This document shows positions 46,022 through 56,777 of a DNA stretch of 64,000 bases, in pieces. Source of the DNA: Cordilura impudica (lineage: Eukaryota; Arthropoda; Insecta; Diptera; Scathophagidae); the NCBI GenBank assembly GCA_963682025.1, contig OY821519.1, positions 104,728,480-104,792,479 of the forward strand. The letters are read 5' to 3'. Below the pieces are notes generated by a model. That model did no database searches. It was not told the DNA's origin and saw only the letters and a list, made by a program, of their open reading frames with translations. Position numbers and translations under genes: made by a program. Numbering within the stretch: the stretch's first letter is position 1; each line of letters begins with the position of its first letter.

Positions 46022-46814
46022 ACGTGCAATCTTTTTGCTAATGTATTATTATTGTTACCATTATAAATTACAACTTAACAAATCAATATCTGTCACTATA
46101 AGACACGCACTTCAATTAAAAAGATGTATATGTTATTGTAAGTGCCATCGATGTAAATAAATAAAATAAATAGATAAATAGAAAAATAGAAAAATGAATT
46201 AAAATATTACCTACAAATTGTTTTGTAATTAGTGCCCATAGTGCACTGTAGCGAAACGAAAAAAAAAAACACACAACAAATTATAGAACAAAAGACAAAA
46301 TGCTAAACATTAAAAATCAAGTTGTAATAGAAGAAGATTGAAGTTAAAAGAGGACTTAAATAGTATACAGCCATTGGCAGTATAATTAATAATTGTAATT
46401 AAGCAGTTTTTTGTTTCTGTTTTTGTCAGTACACAAAAGATAACAAAGTCATTTTCTGAAAGATATGGGTCACGGTATGCAGCATCTTTTTTGTTTTTGT
46501 CGCAGTAAAAATTATTGAGGAAAAAATAAGGGAGAAAAGCTAATTATAAAAAATCAAAACAAAAATTTAAACGAAAACATTTTTTCGTTTGGTATATATA
46601 TGGAATTTTTTACAATTAACCTTAGTGTTTATTCAGAATTTTACTTAAAAGGTGGTTAGAATTTTTGTTCAAATACATGAGCTAGATTGTAATAATAAGA
46701 CCATATACAAATGTATGGTCTGTTATATCCATCTTAAATATATGCGCATACTATGTTTGTTAGTTTGACAACTGATTTCTAAACTAGTTCCATAGCAGTT
46801 AATTACATTGTAGC
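46022..46814. other. Intergenic, no gene seen
   Basis: AT-rich with AAATA-type simple repeats at 46155-46200. No coding family recognised. Confidence 0.5.
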
Positions 46815-46990
46815 AAATTTTCAGGGTCATTAACTGGGCGAGTCAGGGTGAAAGTACTAGGCCAGTATAATAAAATGTTGAAAGATTTTCTCATATCATT
46901 CTTCTACAAAATTGTAACTAAAGCTTAAATAAAAAATACTCATTAATATTTCCATGTAAAAATAGATTAAAAAATACTGATATATGTCTG
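46815..46990 (+). repeat. Terminal fragment of transposon F (solo)
   Basis: GCGAGTCAGGGTGAAAGTACTAGGCCAGTATAATAAAAT matches the subterminal part of F (CAAGTCAGGGTGATGGTACTAGGTCAGCATAGTAAAAC). Its tail matches the fragment at 20940-21000. Confidence 0.55.
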
Positions 46991-47064
46991 ATTTTATAAT
47001 AAATATATCAGTCATACGTCAAAATCTATTTGTAGTTTTTACTTAATAATCCAAATTATTTATA

Positions 47065-47236
47065 CTAGCAGATTCCAGCCCTCGAAATTCGAGCGCATAT
47101 TCTAGGAAAATTTATTATTTCCCTAAATAAAGACCCTAAAAGTATGCTAATCAATCAGATATAGTCAATTCACAAACTCATTTTTTTTACAAACACATTA
47201 CCAAATTTAATAAACACACACAAAGCATTTTATAAT
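47065..47236 (-). mobile_element. H2 Helitron-like element, minus-strand copy
   Basis: CTAG at 47065-47068, then CCCTCGAAATTCGAG (hairpin) and TCTAGGAAAATTTATTATTTCC, the reverse complement of the 57660-57723 end. It continues to the split DINE D7 start at 47236. Confidence 0.6.
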
Positions 47237-47255
47237 TATACCCTATATCACTATG
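47236..47255 (+). mobile_element. First ~20 bp of DINE D7 (target duplication)
   Basis: TATACCCTATATCACTATG, the start of a DINE element, broken off by the T-run of the non-LTR element. The sequence recurs as TATACCTTATACCACTATG at 50899, where the rest of the DINE copy follows. Confidence 0.75.
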
Positions 47256-47709
47256 TTTTTTTTTTTTTAATGTTTATTTAACAAAATTTATTATAATTCA
47301 ACTATAAATAAACAAACAGTAGTTAGTATAACTTAATATACACTGACCCTTAATCGGGCTCTCAAGTATATTTAATATTTATAAAATGGATATTCTTTTT
47401 GTGAAATTAATATTATTTTTATTGATACAATAAATGGGTAAATGTATATAATAAATGTAAAAAAAAACTGTGAAAAAAAATACTTCTATATTTGTGAAAA
47501 ATAAAATAAGAGGTAGTTAAGAAAATAAAAAAAACAAAACGAAAATGTTGTACCTAACATTTAGGTCAACCACCAGTATTTTTTTGTGTTTATGTTTGGA
47601 AACATGTTTTTGTCTTTAAAGTATTCACTTGTGTCAAATCTTTTATTTTCTGTAGTAAGTTGATTGCAATGTATCGCTTTTTCAGTGGCTCGTCTATATA
47701 TGTGATAGA

Positions 47710-49336
47710 TTATAGGAATGCCGAATTCATTTTGGATAAATCATTGATTGTCAAGGTATAAAAAGGCTTCGGGTGGAACATGTCCATTTGGTAGTGTTTT
47801 ATATATATATATTCTCCACTTACATAATATGGAGCCATAATTAGGTTATTTTCTATGCAATCTAAGCTTTTTATAATGTGATTTCTTATTAAATGAATAA
47901 TAAAATTGTCGATTCTACTTGCCTTTGCGGCATGATACAAATTCTTGTTTGATACATATTTCTTGAAATTACTATTTGGTGATCTAAACAACGAAGTACA
48001 TGCTCTTAGACATTTCCTTTCAAAAACTCGCATTTTCTCCATATAGGAAGGAGATACATATATGGTTTAATGTATCTCCTTCCCACCCGTAGGTTAAGAT
48101 TGGTCTAATTAATAAAACCTTAACCGTAGAATTAATACGTTTTGAAGAGAATAGCTTTCTGTACATAAAAAACGCATTTTTTGCCTTAATTAGTTGTAAA
48201 TTAATATGCTTATTAAAATATAAAAACTTAACCAGATTAATACCCAAGTATTTGACAATTGGCTTGTTTGGAATATTAATATTGGAATTGGATTTTATTC
48301 CAAAATCTTTCCAGTATTTTCTAATATTATAATTACATTTTCCCACTGGGGGTCGAAAAAATATAGTTTCGCATTTACTAATATTTATTTTAATTTTCCA
48401 GTTAAAGGCATATTTTTCTACAATATTAAAGTAATTTTGCAATTTTTCATTGATATCCTGAATTTTATTATCTGAATGATATATAATAATATCATCAGCA
48501 AATCCAATTATATTATCGATTTGTTCCAAAAGATCAAGGATAAATAAATTGAATAGTATAGGGGAATTCACCGTTCCTTGCTGTAATCCATCAATTATAA
48601 TAAATTGCCTTGTACTTATTTGATTTTTGTTGCATATTTGAAAATACTTGTTACTTAGCATATTGTGTATAAGTATTAAAAGATGATAAGGAAATTTATA
48701 CTTTATTAGTTTATATATTAAGCCTGGAATCCATATACTATCCTGTATATGGATTTGTTCCAATTCCAGTAAATATTGGAAGTTAATAGATTTATCGCAT
48801 GAATAGTTGAATGTCTGTATTTATAACCGAATTGTTTTTAGTATATTGTTGTTAATGCACATTTCAAAGACTTTACTAATATTCGGTAATAAACTTATTG
48901 CGCGAAGATTTTTCAGATTACTAGTATCCTTATCCTTTTTGGGCAAAATAACGACTTTCGCGATCTTCCATTCACGACGAAAATATGAATTATAGAGCAT
49001 ATTATTAAAAAGTGTACAGTATTCAAGAATAATTTGTTTCGGTAAATTTTTCAGTATTATATTTGGAATATTATCTAAACGTGATGAAAGTTTTTTTCTT
49101 AAATTATGAAATATATAATAAATCGATTCTTTTGTTATCAAATAATCTTCTGCGAGAAAAACATTTAAATCATTGGCTTTTTTTATTTCAGAAAAAGTAG
49201 TAAGGGTTGATTGATTACTTTCATACTCATTTTTTGTTTCCAAGAATCTGGAGAAACAGTTAGCAACATCAATGCTTAAGTAATTATCAGTATCTATATA
49301 TTTAAAAGAATGAACTGATTCCAAAAAAAGTGCCAA
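47710..49336 (-). pseudogene. ORF2 reverse transcriptase part, frameshifted
   Basis: Minus strand. 49336-48821 holds the finger part (SSRLDNIPNIILKNLPKQII, REWKIAKVVILPKKDKDTSN and NLRAISLLPNISKVFE). A frame break around 48815 precedes the palm part 48763-48020 with GLQQGTVNSPILFNLFILDL and the catalytic FADDIIIYH, then the thumb (KYLGINLVKFLYFNKHIN, LLIRPILTYGWE). Another shift near 48040 leads to the C-terminal segment 48042-47710 (MRVFERKCLRACTSLFRSPN), which ends before the 3' UTR. Spacing matches a normal non-LTR RT. The FADD motif is intact but the frame is not. Confidence 0.8.
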
Positions 49337-50715
49337 TTATATTTAGTATTTTATCATGGTCTCTTATTATGAATTTATTAGTATTTTCTTTTTTTCCAAA
49401 TCTTCTGAGGTCATTCCAGCATTTCTAAGCAAACTTACTTCATCTTGATCAATTTTTAAAATATCAATATTTAGCGATTGAACTGGTCTAAATTATTTTT
49501 TAACTTCATTAAACATATTTGCTGAATTTTTAGGGTCCATTTTGGATAATTTTTCCCTAAAATGGTTGTTTACAGAGAGGGTAAAATTTTCGTCAATGAG
49601 TTTTTTGATTAATTTCAATTTGGTTTTCAATAAATTAAGTTCTGTGTAGGTTAACAAATATTGTAGTCGGTTATGTTTTTTTATTTTACTCAGAGTTTTG
49701 CTTTTTTCAAGTTGTAATTTTTTTATAGTTAAGTTTGTAAATTTGGAAATTGAATCGTTGCTTTTTATTTTAGGAACCGATCGTTCTATAGCAGAAAGTA
49801 TAAATTCATTTAATTTAAGTAAATAAAAATCTATTTCCGAGTTTGTTAGGTTCCTGTTATTTGTTATCATTACTAATAACCTCATTTAATATAAAGTTTA
49901 TGAATTTTTTCCAATTTGTTTTCTTATAGTTTAATTGGAGGTTAGGTGTTTCTTTAAAAAACGAGAGAAAATGGCCATTTTCATTATTTATAATAATTAT
50001 TTGAATTGCATTATGGTCACTGTCATAATCCAGTGTTTTTAAACAATTTAGAGTGTTGTTTTCTCTATATATATTCAAACGAGTGTCAGCGATACATACG
50101 TCTAAATAAGATCCACAACGTGGAAATGATGGTGACACAGAAGCCTAAAAACTACATCTGTAATGTATTTCGTTGCATGAAAGCCATTCTTTTAACATAT
50201 TGCCTTTTGTATTACATGAATCATTACCCCAATCAATATGCTTACAGTTTAGATCCCCAGCGAGTATAAAAAAAATGATTAGAACATTGTAAATCTAATG
50301 ATTGAAGCAGTTGTAGTAGTTCAGATTTAAAATATCTATTATTATTGCCAGACGGATAATATGCCGATATGATAAACAGAGTTTTGTTTGAAATAAGCGG
50401 TATCTTTATAATACATGTTTCCAAATATTTGAATGTATTAATGATATTGTTATTATAATATTTATATTTTATGTCATTTTTAATCAATATTGCTGTTCTG
50501 CCACCCGTTTGGGCATTGGCTCTGTCTCTTCTTATAATTTTACAGTCTTGAATGTTAATTTTATGTCTTATATTTAATTTTGTTTCGTTTAATAATACTA
50601 TATCTGGATTATGGGTATTTAAAAAGTTAATTAAGTCATATCTTCTACTTAATCTTATTAGCGAGTTAACATTAACTTCAATTATATTTAAGCTTTTTAC
50701 AACTGTCTCAGCCAT
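49337..50715 (-). pseudogene. ORF2 N-terminal part: APE-type endonuclease, frameshifted
   Basis: Starts at ATG 50715, one base after the ORF1 stop. EVNVNSLIRLSRRYDL and PDIVLLNETKLNI (catalytic Glu), GGRTAILIKN and FIISAYYPSG belong to the endonuclease fold. A frameshift near 50255 precedes the catalytic GDLN motif (read in another frame), then CGSYLDVCIADTRLNIY and YDSDHNAIQIII (SDH motif) at 50138-49857. A linker (49885-49493), Lys/Leu-rich, follows. All endonuclease landmarks are in order; several frameshifts or stops make the protein non-functional. Confidence 0.75.
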
Positions 50716-50716
50716 T

Positions 50717-50893
50717 TTAATTTTCAAGCATTGAGAAAATAGAATCTATTCTAGATGCTTGTAATTGTAATTGCTTTTGCAAATTAATAATTTGGTTAGT
50801 TAGGTTTTGCATCGAATTTTTAAATTCTTCTATTGCTGGGTTAATTGGGTTATTATTGAGATTGCAATATTCAAAAATTGTTATTTTGGGGAG
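50717..50893 (-). pseudogene. ORF1 C-terminal end, truncated
   Basis: A minus-strand frame ending at TAA (50717-50719), reading NNPINPAIEEFKNSMQNLTN and QIINLQKQLQLQASRID before SMLEN. The Leu/Gln heptad-like spacing suggests a short coiled coil. The ORF1 stop and ORF2 start are separated by one base. Everything upstream is missing where the element meets the DINE copy. Confidence 0.55.
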
Positions 50894-50896
50894 GTT

Positions 50897-51689
50897 TTTA
50901 TACCTTATACCACTATGTGGTTTGGGTATAATGACTTTGTGCTGCTGTTTGTAACAATCAAAAATATTTGACCTACACCCATCTTTAATTATACCGATCG
51001 AATCAGAATCACTATCTGATTCTATTTAACGATGTCCGTCCGTCCGTCTGTGTGTCCACGTAAAGCTTGTAATCAAACTGCAGGTCGCAAATATGAATAT
51101 GTTTTGCTGAAATTTGGCATTTAATCTTTCGTCGGCCATAGGATGAATGCTGTTGAAATAGGTGAGAATCGGTCCATGTTCAGACCTAGCCGCCATACAA
51201 ATGACCCCTATGAAATCAACATAAATTGCCATAAGATCCAAATTATCATGTAAATCTTAGTCAAATTGGGTTTGTATGTATTTATTACATCCATTAATCA
51301 GTAGTCCAAAAAGGATCCCTATTGGACAACTCTTAGTCATAGGCCCAATATAGAGCTGCTTCCCGATCTTCTCTTAAATCTATCAAAAAACAAAAATATT
51401 GCACTGATTCTTCTCAAATTTTGTTTGTATATATTTTTGCAAAATGCAAGAGACTTTACCAAACATGGTCAGGATCGGTCCATTTTTGGGGTCCCCATAT
51501 AGATATATCATCCGATATAAACTTTTTCATATCTGTAGCCGAAAAGTTTTATAAAAATCCCACTCAAATTTGGTTTATGCTTATTTTCTATATCCAGTTA
51601 GTTGGGCCTGAGAGATAGGGTCTCTAAACACATGGTATAGGGTATCGTATAGTCGGTCTAGACCAACTAGTATTTTCTTACTTGTTTTA
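50897..51689 (+). mobile_element. DINE-1-like element, copy D7
   Basis: TATACCTTATACCACTATGTG start, short GTCC core at 51033-51052, and end GGTATAGGGTATCGTATAG, AGTCGGTCTAGACCAACT and TTCTTACTTGTTTT. Its first 20 bp are duplicated at 47236 by the non-LTR insertion. Confidence 0.85.
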
Positions 51690-51879
51690 TGTATGTGTTA
51701 GTAGTAACTTTAAATGCAATTTACTCAAAATAATGGAAAAATTTAAAAATCTGTAAATCTGCAAAACGGCTAAAAAGAAATACCTTTCAAATAATATACG
51801 TTTGGTCAAAATCGGGATAAAACGGTAGAACAAAACATCAGTCACAAGAAATCGCCTAGCCTATTAATATTATAGATTT

Positions 51880-54130
51880 ATTTATAATAACTTTGCTTGC
51901 ATTGCTATTAAAATTTCAATTTCTGTGCCCGTCCTTGCCTTTCGATAATAGAATAGTTGATTCGAAAGAAAAGCTTAGCATGTTTCGATTTCTTTATGCG
52001 TTTTCACGTTGGAAAAAATTTAAGTTACCTCAACTTAAAGAAGAATATCGAAATCTTAGAAGAGAAGTTACTCGTGAAGTTCGTAGATCAAAGTCTGAAT
52101 ATTATGGCCACCGTTTTGAAAATGCAATTAACACCAAACGGAAATGGAAAACTATTCGGGAAATTGGAATTGGCCGAACTAGTAATAGGAAAACTTGCGA
52201 ACTCACTCCTGATGAACTAAATTCAGCTTTTACTAATTTACCCACTGTTCAATGTCAACCTCCTGCACACAATACAATCAATAACCTAGTGATTTCTGAC
52301 AATGATAGCCCATTTGATTTTCAATGTGTTAGCAATGATGAGGCCCTTACCTGTCTTTTAGCCATAAAATCAAATGCAATTGGTTATGATAACATGCACC
52401 CTAAATTTATCAAAACTATCCTTCCTATCCTCTTACCATACATAACTTACATGTATAATACGATCCTTACCACCAGCGTGTTTCCAACACAATGGAAGCA
52501 TGCAAAGGTTATTCCTGTGCCTAAGACAAACTCTGAGTTTAGGCCTATATCAATACTACCATTCTTTTCTAAGGCTCTTGAGAAGATAATGCATGAACAG
52601 ATAAACGAATACCTAAAACGATTTGGGCTATTATCGCAAAAGCAATCAGGCTTTAGGCAAAAACATAGTTGTACAACTATTTTAATAGATGTTGCAGATG
52701 ATATTCGTCATGCCATTGATGGTGGATATATTTGCTTTTTAGTCCTTCTTGATCATTCTAAAGCCTTCGACATAGTTGATCGCTCAATACTTTCAACAAA
52801 ACTTAGCCGGCTTTTTAATTTCTCCGTGTGTTCAAAGAAACTTATTGAATCCTACCTGGCAAACCGTGTTCAGTCAGTCTTCCTTAATAACCAATTTTCG
52901 AGACCACTACAAGTACTTAAAGGTATTCCGCAAGGCTCAATTCTAGGCCCTCTTTTATTTTCAATGTACGCCAATGACTTGCCAGATCATGTAAAGTATT
53001 GTAAAGTACACATGTACGCTGATGACGTCCAACTATATCTTTGCAGTCCACTAATATCTTCCAGAGAAAACGTAGCAAAACTTAATGATGATTTAAATAA
53101 TATTTATAACTGGGAAACTGCTAATGGACTTTGTCTGAATCCCCTCAAGTCCAAATGTCTCATCATGTACAAGAAAACTCTACGTCATAATCTAGATTTT
53201 GATATTGTTCTCAACAATCAGAGAATTGAAATTGTGTCCTCATCAAAAAATCTGGGTATTGTTTTTAATGACACACTTAGTTGGAACAATCATGTAAACG
53301 TTGTGGTAGGGAGAACGTATGGTATGCTTCGGACGCTTTGGGCGACTCAATCTTGCACTCCATTAAATATAAGAATAATACTTGCAAAATTTTACCGAAT
53401 GCCGGTTTTATTATACGGGTGTGAAATTTTTGCTTTATGTGACTCAACTAGTAAGAGAAAACTAAATGTGGCCTTCAATAGTATTATAAGGTATGTTTAT
53501 GGATTAAACAGACTTGATCGTATTTCCTCGTTTTCAACAAGACTATATGGTATGTCGTTTGATAAAATTTTAAAATTAAAGGTGCTAGTCCTATTACACA
53601 AAATTATATATCAGAAGGAACCATCATACCTTTTCAACCGCTTAACCTTTGCAAGATCCAATAGAGGGAGAAAGCTTGTACCGATAAGATATCGTAGTAA
53701 AATTTCTGAATGGCAGTTCTATTTTAATGCCGTTTATCTCTGGAACTTACTACCAAATCAAACACAGAAAATCAACAACGCAATACAGTTCAAAAACAAA
53801 ATAACTGCTAGTTTTTCAATGCAAATTTAAATTGTTTGTCACTTATTGTTTTTAATATACCTACGTTATTTCAACCATTTTTCTCTTCTTTTTTTTCTTA
53901 ATCAAAATTTTTACAATTTGATTCTTTTATGTTAAATTATGTCAAACTCATTCATTTATTTAGTTCTTTATTTTATTTATTTTTTTATTTACTTTATATA
54001 ATTATACAATTTATTTAAATATTTTTGTATACCGTAACTTGTTTTTCTTTAAAAATTCCCATACTATAATATAAAAGACGTATCTTGTTGTATGGGAAGA
54101 ACAAATAAAAATAAACTAAATAAACTAAAC
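51880..54130 (+). mobile_element. Non-LTR retrotransposon, 5'-truncated, intact RT frame
   Basis: Comprises the 645-codon RT frame (51893-53830), about 250 bp of 3' UTR and an A-rich tail of AATAAACTAAATAAACTAAA type ending near 54130. The endonuclease domain is absent, so the copy is 5'-truncated (typical of incomplete reverse transcription) and probably cannot move on its own. The decayed copy at 42700-43935 is the same family. Confidence 0.8.
51893..53830 (+). CDS. Reverse transcriptase of a jockey-like non-LTR element, intact frame
   Basis: Uninterrupted frame to TAA at 53828-53830. The first ATG in frame may be at about 51980; the true ORF began further upstream. Motifs in order: charged linker (YRNLRREVTREVRRSKSEYY), AIGYDNMHPKFIKTILP, PTQWKHAKVIPVPKTNSEFR with RPISILPFFSKALEK, QSGFRQKHSCTTILIDVADD, FLVLLDHSKAFDIVDRSILS (catalytic Asp of motif A), GIPQGSILGPLLFSMYANDL, YADDVQLYL (catalytic motif C), NPLKSKCLIM, SSKNLGIVFNDTLSWNNHV and a C-terminal domain ending KNKITASFSMQI. 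It copies element RNA into DNA at the nicked target. Lack of stops suggests a fairly recent insertion, in contrast to its neighbours. No RNase H seen. Confidence 0.85.
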   Translation: MLALLLKFQFLCPSLPFDNRIVDSKEKLSMFRFLYAFSRWKKFKLPQLKEEYRNLRREVTREVRRSKSEYYGHRFENAINTKRKWKTIREIGIGRTSNRKTCELTPDELNSAFTNLPTVQCQPPAHNTINNLVISDNDSPFDFQCVSNDEALTCLLAIKSNAIGYDNMHPKFIKTILPILLPYITYMYNTILTTSVFPTQWKHAKVIPVPKTNSEFRPISILPFFSKALEKIMHEQINEYLKRFGLLSQKQSGFRQKHSCTTILIDVADDIRHAIDGGYICFLVLLDHSKAFDIVDRSILSTKLSRLFNFSVCSKKLIESYLANRVQSVFLNNQFSRPLQVLKGIPQGSILGPLLFSMYANDLPDHVKYCKVHMYADDVQLYLCSPLISSRENVAKLNDDLNNIYNWETANGLCLNPLKSKCLIMYKKTLRHNLDFDIVLNNQRIEIVSSSKNLGIVFNDTLSWNNHVNVVVGRTYGMLRTLWATQSCTPLNIRIILAKFYRMPVLLYGCEIFALCDSTSKRKLNVAFNSIIRYVYGLNRLDRISSFSTRLYGMSFDKILKLKVLVLLHKIIYQKEPSYLFNRLTFARSNRGRKLVPIRYRSKISEWQFYFNAVYLWNLLPNQTQKINNAIQFKNKITASFSMQI

Positions 54131-54545
54131 AATCTTGGTCCTAAAGTTTGCCATGTTAATGCGAATACCGGTTTAATGTTTAACATTGGCAGTAGTTTTT
54201 ATCAGTTAAATGGCTATCGTCTCTTTCAGTGGGATAGAAATACGAACGCAGGTGGCACTGCGCTTTATGTAAAAATGGCAATCAGGTGTAGATTTAAATG
54301 TGAATACCCTGTTCAAAATGAAAATGGGAGTGCTGTTTCGGAAACTAACAAAGTGGAATATCTATTTATTGAAATCGTTGACAGTACGTACCCAAAGGCT
54401 TTTTCTAGGTACTGCATAAAAACCTGATAGAAATATTAATACTTATCCGCTTTTTGACGAGCTCACAACTCATTCTCTTGTTTACATTGATGTTATATTA
54501 ACCGTAAAACTTAATACAAATTTATTAATAGACAAAATTTTAGTA
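54131..54545 (+). pseudogene. Non-LTR endonuclease fragment
   Basis: Begins LGPKVCHVNAN, the usual start of an APE endonuclease in these elements. An internal part is missing, then NGYRLFQWDRNTNAGGTALY, NKVEYLFIEIVDST and, after a stop near 54425, RPDRNINTYPLFDELTTHS, VYIDVIL and NLLIDKIL of the GDFN region. It directly follows the A-rich tail of the element at 51880-54130, so may be a second copy's 5' part. It ends where gypsy-type integrase sequence begins. Confidence 0.6.
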
Positions 54546-54555
54546 GTACGCCCAG

Positions 54556-55182
54556 ATGAAAATTTTAGAGGGAAAATCGACAGAAGACATTAGAAAACCA
54601 TTAAGGGAAATTGTTTTTTTCTACGGAGTTCTTAAAACCGTTGTCGTGGATAATGAAAAATCATTAAACTCGGCTTCGATACTTTTCATGATGAAAAATG
54701 AACTAGGAATATAAGTTTTTACTACACCTCCCTATAGGAGTGATGCCAACGGGCAAATTGAAAGATTTCATTCAACATTGGCAGAAATCTTGAAACGCAT
54801 TAAGGACGAAGGGGTTTGTAGAAATTTCGAAGAGCTTCTGGAGAAATCTGTAAATTAATATAATTATTCTTTTCATTCAACAATAGAAAGGAAACCTGTA
54901 GACATGTTCTTTGGGAGAACTGTAGATTTTTCTCCGGGTAGCTAAGAACGGACAAGGGAGACTAACATTGAGAAACTGAAAAGGAAACAAGAAAAGGACA
55001 ATAGGAACAAAAAGGAAATTAAACAGTACATACCTGGACAGGAGATTTTTGTGAGAATAAATAAAAGACTTGGGACGAAACTAACCGATAAATTCAAACG
55101 GGAAATAGTAAAAGAGGACAGACACTCCACCATCATGACTGAAAGCGGGAGAATCGTACACAAGAAACATATAAGAAACTAA
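54556..55182 (+). pseudogene. Ty3/gypsy integrase C-terminal half, with stops
   Basis: Reads EGKSTEDIRKPLREIVFFYG, then TVVVDNEKSLNS (second catalytic Asp of the DDE core), a stop, FTTPPYRSDANGQIERFHST (catalytic Glu in GQIERFHS), a further stop near 54855, RKPVDMFFGRTVDF, another stop at about 54942, and a basic C-terminal domain (EIFVRINKRLGTKLTDKFKR) ending KHIRN and TAA. Integrases of this type join viral-like DNA to the host chromosome. Three in-frame stops make it inactive. Confidence 0.75.
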
Positions 55183-55192
55183 CTTTGCTACA

Positions 55193-55203
55193 TTTTATTA
55201 CAG
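55193..55203 (+). promoter_or_regulatory. Possible env splice acceptor
   Basis: TTTTATTACAG just upstream of the Env-like frame. In insect errantiviruses env is expressed from a spliced RNA whose acceptor lies between pol and env; the position fits. Confidence 0.4.
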
Positions 55204-55210
55204 ATTACTT

Positions 55211-56738
55211 TTGACGATTACGTTTTCTGAGACTGAGTTCCAGATAATGGACTACTCTAACTCTAGACTCGTCGTGATCAATACAGGCTCAGCTAAAATC
55301 CAGACTGGCTTATTCAAGCTTGTCCACACTTTCGACTTGGGGGAGTACGAAAAATTAATTGAAGAACTGGAAAACAAAATCAACTTAAACAACAGTACCA
55401 ACAACTCACTGTTACCTTATCAATCCTATAACTTATCTCAGATGAAATCCTGTCTATCCAGACTGAAATCTAAGTCGAGAACAAAGGGGTCTCTGGATTT
55501 TATCTGTAGCGCTCGGAAATGGTTAGCCGGTAGTCCGGACCACCCTGATTTCGAAATAATAAAAGATAAAATTAACAATGTCCTAAAAAACAATAATAAC
55601 CAAATTGTAATTAATCAATTAACGCTAGAAAAAATTAATAGGCTCTCAATTATAACCAATAATGTTTCCAAATTGTTAGAAAATGAAATTAAAGAAGAAA
55701 AATTGTTAGACTTTAAGTATAAATTAGAGATCATAAAAGAAGAGTTATCTAACATGGAATATGCCATTCAATGGGCTATAGCAAATATTGTATATCCATT
55801 TATTTTTCTGATACTGAAGTTAATGTTTTAAAGGATATTTTTTATAGGGACAATATTGCATTCGGTAATATGGATGAGTTACTGAAGTTTTCCAAAAATT
55901 AAAGTCGCATCAAATAATAGAGAAATCATTTACATATTAAATATTCCAACAACTGCTAGCGATACTTGTAAAAATTTTTCAATTAGACCTGTAAAAAGAA
56001 ACAATGTAATAATTAAGACAAATTTTAAAAAGCTATTGAAATGTTATAATAAGTTATTTGGAATTAAGAATGACTGCAAAGACTATAATAGATTAGGTAT
56101 TTCTGAAACAGAAAACAGACATCAGTGATTCAGAGTGCATCCCAAACCTCCTGAAGAGTAAACCTTCCCGATGCACAACAACTAACGATGAGCACGTGGC
56201 ACTAGTAGAGAAGATAGATGAAAACATGGTACTGTTGAACGAATTCAAAGGACAAATCGAAATAGACAACGCATTAATCAACATAGATGACACATTCATA
56301 ACTCATCACCTCAATTCCACCGTACGAATTAGAAATCAAACATATCTGACAACCCAGATATCCCTTACAAAACCATTACCCGCATTATTGCAGCCAAGTA
56401 GAGAAAATTTCCAAGAACAAGTAATGACGCTCGAAAGGATGGTAGCTGTTAATGTTAACAATCCTCAAGTAATTGAAAAATTACAAGTCTGGAATAAAAT
56501 TAACCTATCCATCAACGCTCTACAGTTAATAGATCTAACATTATTGGTTATTATCGTCCGGATAATGAAGAAAACACAAGAAACCAAATCATCAAAAATA
56601 AATGAAGAATCATCAAACGCAAACAAAGGATTGGAAACTGTAAAAGACGATAAAGTAAGAGCGGACACGAAAGTTCCATTATCACTGCCATCAATAGGTG
56701 TCAAGAACCAGAGAATTAACAGCCTTCCATTTTTCTAA
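55211..56738 (+). pseudogene. Errantivirus Env-like (F-type) region, broken
   Basis: Two open pieces, 55211-55831 and 56196-56738, separated by frame breaks and stops at about 55831-56190. The first holds SLDFICSARKWLAGSPDHPD, the signature (W(L/I)AGSPD) after the cleavage/fusion region of insect errantivirus envelope proteins, then a Leu/Asn/Lys heptad-like region. The second ends with a hydrophobic segment (LQLIDLTLLVIIVRIM) consistent with a membrane anchor and a short polar tail. The middle is too damaged to translate continuously. No full-length envelope protein can be made from this copy. Confidence 0.65.
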
Positions 56739-56763
56739 TTATTCATACGAGGACGTATGAACT

Positions 56764-56777
56764 AAAAGGGGGAGGAG
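56764..56777 (+). other. Polypurine tract
   Basis: AAAAGGGGGAGGAG immediately upstream of the probable 3' LTR, where plus-strand DNA synthesis is primed in LTR elements. Confidence 0.6.

Larger units (their letters stand above)
47256..50894 (-). mobile_element. Non-LTR retrotransposon (endonuclease + RT), minus strand
   Basis: Poly-A tail seen as a T-run at 47256-47269, about 450 bp of 3' UTR, ORF2 (50715-47710) with frameshifts and the last about 55 codons of ORF1 before a 5' truncation at about 50894. It is flanked by about 20-bp duplications of the DINE 5' end (47236-47255 and 50897-50917), the expected product of target-primed reverse transcription. APE-type endonuclease and reverse transcriptase are present; I see no RNase H. 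Jockey- or I-like clades are possible. Confidence 0.8.

Noticed and set aside
49006..50269. Plus-strand ORFs at 50006-50269 and 50552-50734
   Set aside because: Antisense shadows of the non-LTR ORF2 endonuclease region.
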